Notes under the pieces: model-generated
Seen by the model: only the letters and a program-made list of their open reading frames with translations
The model's database searches: none
Told to the model about the DNA's origin: nothing
NCBI GenBank assembly: GCA_038246575.1
Contig: JBBRVU010000044.1
Location: forward strand, 1-24,560
DNA: 24,560 nucleotides
DNA from: JACCUZ01 sp038246575
GTDB lineage: Bacteria > Actinomycetota > Actinomycetes > JACCUZ01
Reading direction: 5' to 3'
Shown: positions 21,400-24,560 of the stretch, piece by piece
How positions within the stretch are numbered: position 1 is the first letter of the stretch
Layout of the letters: every line of letters begins with the position of its first letter
Program-made: the position numbers and the translations under genes

Positions 21400-22829
21400 T
21401 GCGCGGGGTCTACGACGTGGCGACGGTGCGGGAGACCGAACAGGTGCTGCTCGACGAGCTGCCGGACGGGACGCTGATGCAGCGCGCCGCGCACGGCCTG
21501 GCAGTCACCTGCGCGCGCGTCCTCGGCCGGGTCTACGGGTCACAGGTGCTGTTGCTCGTCGGGGGCGGCAACAACGGCGGCGACGCGCTGTTCGCGGGAG
21601 CGTTGCTCGCGAGACGAGGCGCAGCGGTTCGAGCTCTGCTGGTCGCAGACTCGGCGCACCAGGAGGGGCTAGCCGCGCTGCGCCTGGCGGGTGGTCGCGT
21701 CGCCGATGCGGGGGCCGTGAACGACGAGGACCGTGACGACGCGGACCTGGTCGTCGACGGGATCCTCGGCATCGGTGGCCGAGGGGGGCTGCGCGAGCGA
21801 GCTGCGGCCGTCGTCGCGGCGCTCCCGGACACCGCGTGGGTGGTTGCGGTCGACATCCCGAGCGGGGTCGACGCCGACACCGGCGAGGTCGCCGGCGCTG
21901 CAGTCACGGCCGACGTCACGGTCACGTTCGGCGCGCACAAGCCCGGCCTGTTCGTCGACCCTGGCGCCGAGCACGCCGGCGTGGTCGAGCTGGTCGACAT
22001 CGGCCTGACCTTGCCGGCGGCCACCATCGAGGTCATGTCGGCGGCCGACGTGGCCGCCCTCGTGCCGCGACCCGGCCGGGAGTCGGACAAGTACCGCCGC
22101 GGCGTCATCGGTGTTGCGGCGGGCTCGGCGCAGTACACCGGAGCGGCGGTGCTGTGCACCGGCGGCGCCGTGAAGGGGGGCGCCGGGCTGGTGCGCTACC
22201 TCGGCGCCGACGAGCCCGCCGACCTGGTCCGGCGCCGCTGGCCCGAGGTGGTCGTCGGGGAGGGCCGGGTGCAGGCCTGGACGGTCGGCTCCGGCGGCGG
22301 TGGCGACGCAGCCGCGCGGCTGGAGCGGGCCGGCGCAGACGGCGTGCCGGTGGTGGTCGACGCGGATGCTCTCGCGGCGTACGCGGAGACCCGCCCGGCC
22401 GGCATCGCCGCGCTGCTCACCCCGCACGCCGGTGAGCTGGCCCGGCTGCTCGACGTCGAGCGGGCCGACGTCGAGGCACGCCGGCTGGAGCACGCCCGTC
22501 GTGCGGCAACCGAGCTCGGCGCAGTCGTCCTGCTCAAGGGATCGACGACGCTCGTCGCCCACCCCGACGGCCGGGTGCGGGTCAACCCGACCGGGACTGC
22601 TGCGCTGGCCACCGCCGGCAGTGGTGACGTGCTCGCCGGGCTCGCGGGCGCGCTGCTGGCCGGCGGGCTCGACCCGTTCGACGCCGGCTCGGTCGCCGCA
22701 TGGCTGCACGGGCTCTCCGGTCGGCTGGCCGCGCGGGACGGCACGCCCATCTCGGCCGGTGACCTGCTGGCGGCGTTGCCGCGGGCCTTCACGGTGCTCG
22801 CCGACGGCTCTGGGAAACTGTCGGAGTGA
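21399..22829 (+). CDS. nnr: Bifunctional NAD(P)H-hydrate epimerase / ADP-dependent NAD(P)HX dehydratase
   Basis: Repairs hydrated NADH and NADPH: the N-terminal YjeF_N domain epimerises NAD(P)HX and the C-terminal ribokinase-like domain dehydrates the S form using ADP. The product is 476 residues from ATG 21399 (MRGVYDVATVRETEQ). The epimerase has LMQRAAHGLA, GGGNNGGDALF (55-65), DGILGIGGRG (120-129) and VDIPSGVDADTG (151-162). The dehydratase has KYRRGVIGVAAGS (231-243), LTPHAGELARLL (340-351), LLKGSTTL and TAGSGDVLAG (405-414), with D410 as likely base. Codons in frame upstream (GTG 21378 or 21396) are possible but do not resemble the family. The stop overlaps alr by GTGA. Confidence 0.96.
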   Translation: MRGVYDVATVRETEQVLLDELPDGTLMQRAAHGLAVTCARVLGRVYGSQVLLLVGGGNNGGDALFAGALLARRGAAVRALLVADSAHQEGLAALRLAGGRVADAGAVNDEDRDDADLVVDGILGIGGRGGLRERAAAVVAALPDTAWVVAVDIPSGVDADTGEVAGAAVTADVTVTFGAHKPGLFVDPGAEHAGVVELVDIGLTLPAATIEVMSAADVAALVPRPGRESDKYRRGVIGVAAGSAQYTGAAVLCTGGAVKGGAGLVRYLGADEPADLVRRRWPEVVVGEGRVQAWTVGSGGGGDAAARLERAGADGVPVVVDADALAAYAETRPAGIAALLTPHAGELARLLDVERADVEARRLEHARRAATELGAVVLLKGSTTLVAHPDGRVRVNPTGTAALATAGSGDVLAGLAGALLAGGLDPFDAGSVAAWLHGLSGRLAARDGTPISAGDLLAALPRAFTVLADGSGKLSE

Positions 22830-24004
22830 CAGACCCAGCCCCGGTGGGGCACCCGGCGCGTCGGCACGCCTGCGCGCGCGTCGATCTCGCCGCGATCCGC
22901 GGCAACGTCGAGGCGTTGCGCCTGCGCACCGACGCCGAGCTGATGGCGGTCGTCAAGGCCGACGGCTACGGCCACGGGCTGCTGCCCAGCGCTCGCGCCG
23001 CGGTGTCGGGAGGCGCCACCTGGCTGGGCACGGCGCTGGTGGCGGAGGCACTGGCCCTGCGCGCAGCGGGGATCACGGGCCCCCGGGTGCTGGCCTGGCT
23101 GTTGGGACCGGGTGAGGCGGTGGGCGCAGCGATCGACGCCGACGTCGACCTGTCGGTGAACGCGACCTGGGGGCTCGCCGAGGTCGCTGCCGCGGCCCGC
23201 GAGGCCGGCCGCACGGCACGCATCCATCTCAAGGTCGACACCGGGCTGTCCCGGGGCGGAGCAGCGACGGCGGAGTGGCCGGATCTCGTCGATGCGGCCC
23301 GCAGGGCCGAGGCCGACGGCTCGGTGAGCGTGGTCGGGCTGTGGTCGCACTTCGCCTACGCCGACGCCCCCGGCCACGACACCATCCGCCGTCAGGCGCA
23401 GGAGTTCGACCGGGCAGTCGAGCACGCCGAGGGGGCCGGCCTGCGGCCCGAGGTGCGCCATCTCGCCAACTCGGCAGCCACCCTGACAGCTCCCGAGCAC
23501 CACTACGACCTCGTGCGACCCGGCATCGCGGTCTACGGGCTCAGTCCGGTACCGGACGTCGGTGGTCCGTCCGCGTACGGGCTGCGACCCGCCATGACGC
23601 TGACCGGAGGGTTGGTACTGACCAAGCGGGTCCCCGCAGGAAGCGGCGTGTCCTACGCGCACGCGTACACCACCGAGCGCGAGACGACCCTGGGGCTGGT
23701 CCCGCTCGGATACGCCGACGGTGTGCCGCGCAGCGCCGGGAATGCGGCGCAGGTCCTCGCCGCCGGGGCGCGACGGACGATCGCCGGGCGGGTCTGCATG
23801 GACCAGTTCGTCGTCGACGTCGGAGACGACGCGGCGGCCGCGGGTGACGAGGTCGTGCTGTTCGGACCGGGCGATGCCGGTGAGCCCACCGCACAGGACT
23901 GGGCCGACGCCACCGGGACCATCTCGTACGAGATCGTCACCCGGGTCGGACCGCGGGTGCCGCGGGTCTACGTCGGGGCGGATGCGATCGGTGGCGCCGG
24001 ATGA
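22826..24004 (+). CDS. alr: Alanine racemase
   Basis: A PLP-dependent enzyme that converts L- to D-alanine for peptidoglycan. The 392-residue protein has AVVKADGYGHG (41-51) with the PLP lysine K44, LKVDTGLSRGG (135-145), the phosphate-binding HLANSAAT region (212-219), RPGIAVYGL (231-239) and the second catalytic residue Y277 in GVSYAHAY. GRVCMDQFVVDVG (321-333) is the substrate-side loop contributed across the dimer. GTG 22826 overlaps the nnr stop (GTGA) and has GGAG just before it (CGGAGTG). The end overlaps the next ATG (ATGA), so nnr, alr and the hydrolase are one coupled unit. Confidence 0.97.
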   Translation: MTDPAPVGHPARRHACARVDLAAIRGNVEALRLRTDAELMAVVKADGYGHGLLPSARAAVSGGATWLGTALVAEALALRAAGITGPRVLAWLLGPGEAVGAAIDADVDLSVNATWGLAEVAAAAREAGRTARIHLKVDTGLSRGGAATAEWPDLVDAARRAEADGSVSVVGLWSHFAYADAPGHDTIRRQAQEFDRAVEHAEGAGLRPEVRHLANSAATLTAPEHHYDLVRPGIAVYGLSPVPDVGGPSAYGLRPAMTLTGGLVLTKRVPAGSGVSYAHAYTTERETTLGLVPLGYADGVPRSAGNAAQVLAAGARRTIAGRVCMDQFVVDVGDDAAAAGDEVVLFGPGDAGEPTAQDWADATGTISYEIVTRVGPRVPRVYVGADAIGGAG

Positions 24005-24560
24005 GCCGGCCGCGGCTGGCTCCGGTCCCGGCCTGGGGGAAGAAGGCCGGCGTCGTCGGCGCGGCAGCGGGGGTGGTGGCGGCGGGCGCTGCGATCGGAC
24101 TGGCTGCCGAGCGGTACGCCGTCGGCCGCTCGTTCCGTCGGGCGGTTGACCCGTGGGTCGACGAACCGTTCGGTGAGCTGCCCGGCACCGTCGTATCGGT
24201 CAAGACGACCGACCGCGTGCGGCTGCACGCCGAGATCCACGACCCTGGCCCCGACGCGGCGCCGTCCGCGAAGGCCGGCGGTCCGCCGGTGACGGTCGTG
24301 TTCTGCCACGGCCTGGCCCTCAGCGAGGACAGCTGGCACTACCAGCGTCGCGACCTCGGCGATCTGGGCCGGCTGGTGTTCTGGGACCAGCGTGGCCACG
24401 GGCAGTCAGGTCGCGGCAAGCCCGAGAACGCGACCATCGACCAGCTCGGGCGCGATCTCAACGCCGTGCTGCGGGCCTGTGCCCCCGAAGGGCCACTCGT
24501 GCTCGTCGGGCACTCGATGGGCGGCATGACGATCATGGCGTTCGCCGACCAACAGCCCGA
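24001..24560 (+). CDS. Alpha/beta hydrolase with N-terminal membrane anchor (3' truncated)
   Basis: The frame is open from ATG 24001, which overlaps the alr stop (ATGA), to the right edge, about 186 residues. After a short basic start there is an Ala/Gly-rich hydrophobic segment (about 17-36), probably a membrane anchor. The fold then begins near VVSVKTTDRVRLHAEI. VVFCHGLALSEDSW holds the oxyanion HG, FWDQRGHGQSG follows, and GHSMGG places the nucleophile at S172. The aspartate and histidine of the triad lie beyond the window. The substrate is unknown; an esterase or lipase is the general expectation. In many actinobacteria alr is followed by such a hydrolase and then tsaE/tsaB. Confidence 0.88.
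   Translation, partial: MSRPRLAPVPAWGKKAGVVGAAAGVVAAGAAIGLAAERYAVGRSFRRAVDPWVDEPFGELPGTVVSVKTTDRVRLHAEIHDPGPDAAPSAKAGGPPVTVVFCHGLALSEDSWHYQRRDLGDLGRLVFWDQRGHGQSGRGKPENATIDQLGRDLNAVLRACAPEGPLVLVGHSMGGMTIMAFADQQP

Overview
The window is a stretch of chromosome from a high-G+C Gram-positive bacterium (Actinomycetota). The evidence is the uniformly high G+C, heavy use of GTG starts, the gene order secY-adk-map-infA-rpmJ-rpsM-rpsK-rpsD-rpoA-rplQ-truA followed by rplM-rpsI-glmM-coaA-glmS-acpS-nnr-alr, and actinobacterial protein traits: S9 with an acidic Glu/Thr-rich N-terminus, L17 with a long C-terminal tail, and bacterial-type CoaA. A Nocardioidaceae- or Frankiales-like lineage is plausible, but the sequence alone does not fix the family.

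Bases 1-7444 hold the end of the S10/spc/alpha ribosomal-protein supercluster: protein export (secY), adenylate kinase, methionine aminopeptidase, IF-1, L36, S13, S11, S4, RNA polymerase alpha, L17 and the pseudouridine synthase TruA. All read rightward. Spacing ranges from 1-bp overlaps (secY/adk) to structured gaps upstream of infA, rpsM and rpoA. L17 carries two copies of a small module at its C-terminus.

Bases 7441-13749 are an accessory block between truA and rplM. It holds a P-loop uridine-kinase-like protein overlapping truA, a leftward GNAT acetyltransferase, an ABC-F ATPase divergent from it, and a large secreted GH13 alpha-amylase/pullulanase-like enzyme with a C-terminal CBM41-like domain. 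A strong GC hairpin closes the block.

Bases 13776-15024 are the rplM-rpsI operon with a recognisable promoter and a leader palindrome. S9 has an in-frame pentapeptide tandem repeat in its N-terminal extension. Bases 15048-19278 are the amino-sugar/CoA block: glmM and glmS make the UDP-GlcNAc precursor, and coaA lies on the opposite strand. A Tat-exported PhoX/DUF839 protein (19382-20896) with its own promoter region and a very strong terminator follows.

Bases 20974-24560 are a tightly coupled set: acpS, an unannotated 24-codon ORF, nnr (NAD(P)HX repair), alr (D-alanine for peptidoglycan) and the start of a membrane-anchored alpha/beta hydrolase that runs off the right edge.

No mobile element, CRISPR array, tRNA or rRNA was seen. 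The most unusual items are the duplicated module on L17, the AESTP repeat in S9, the acpS-sORF-nnr coupling, a probable CTG start for truA, and several structured ribosomal-protein leaders.
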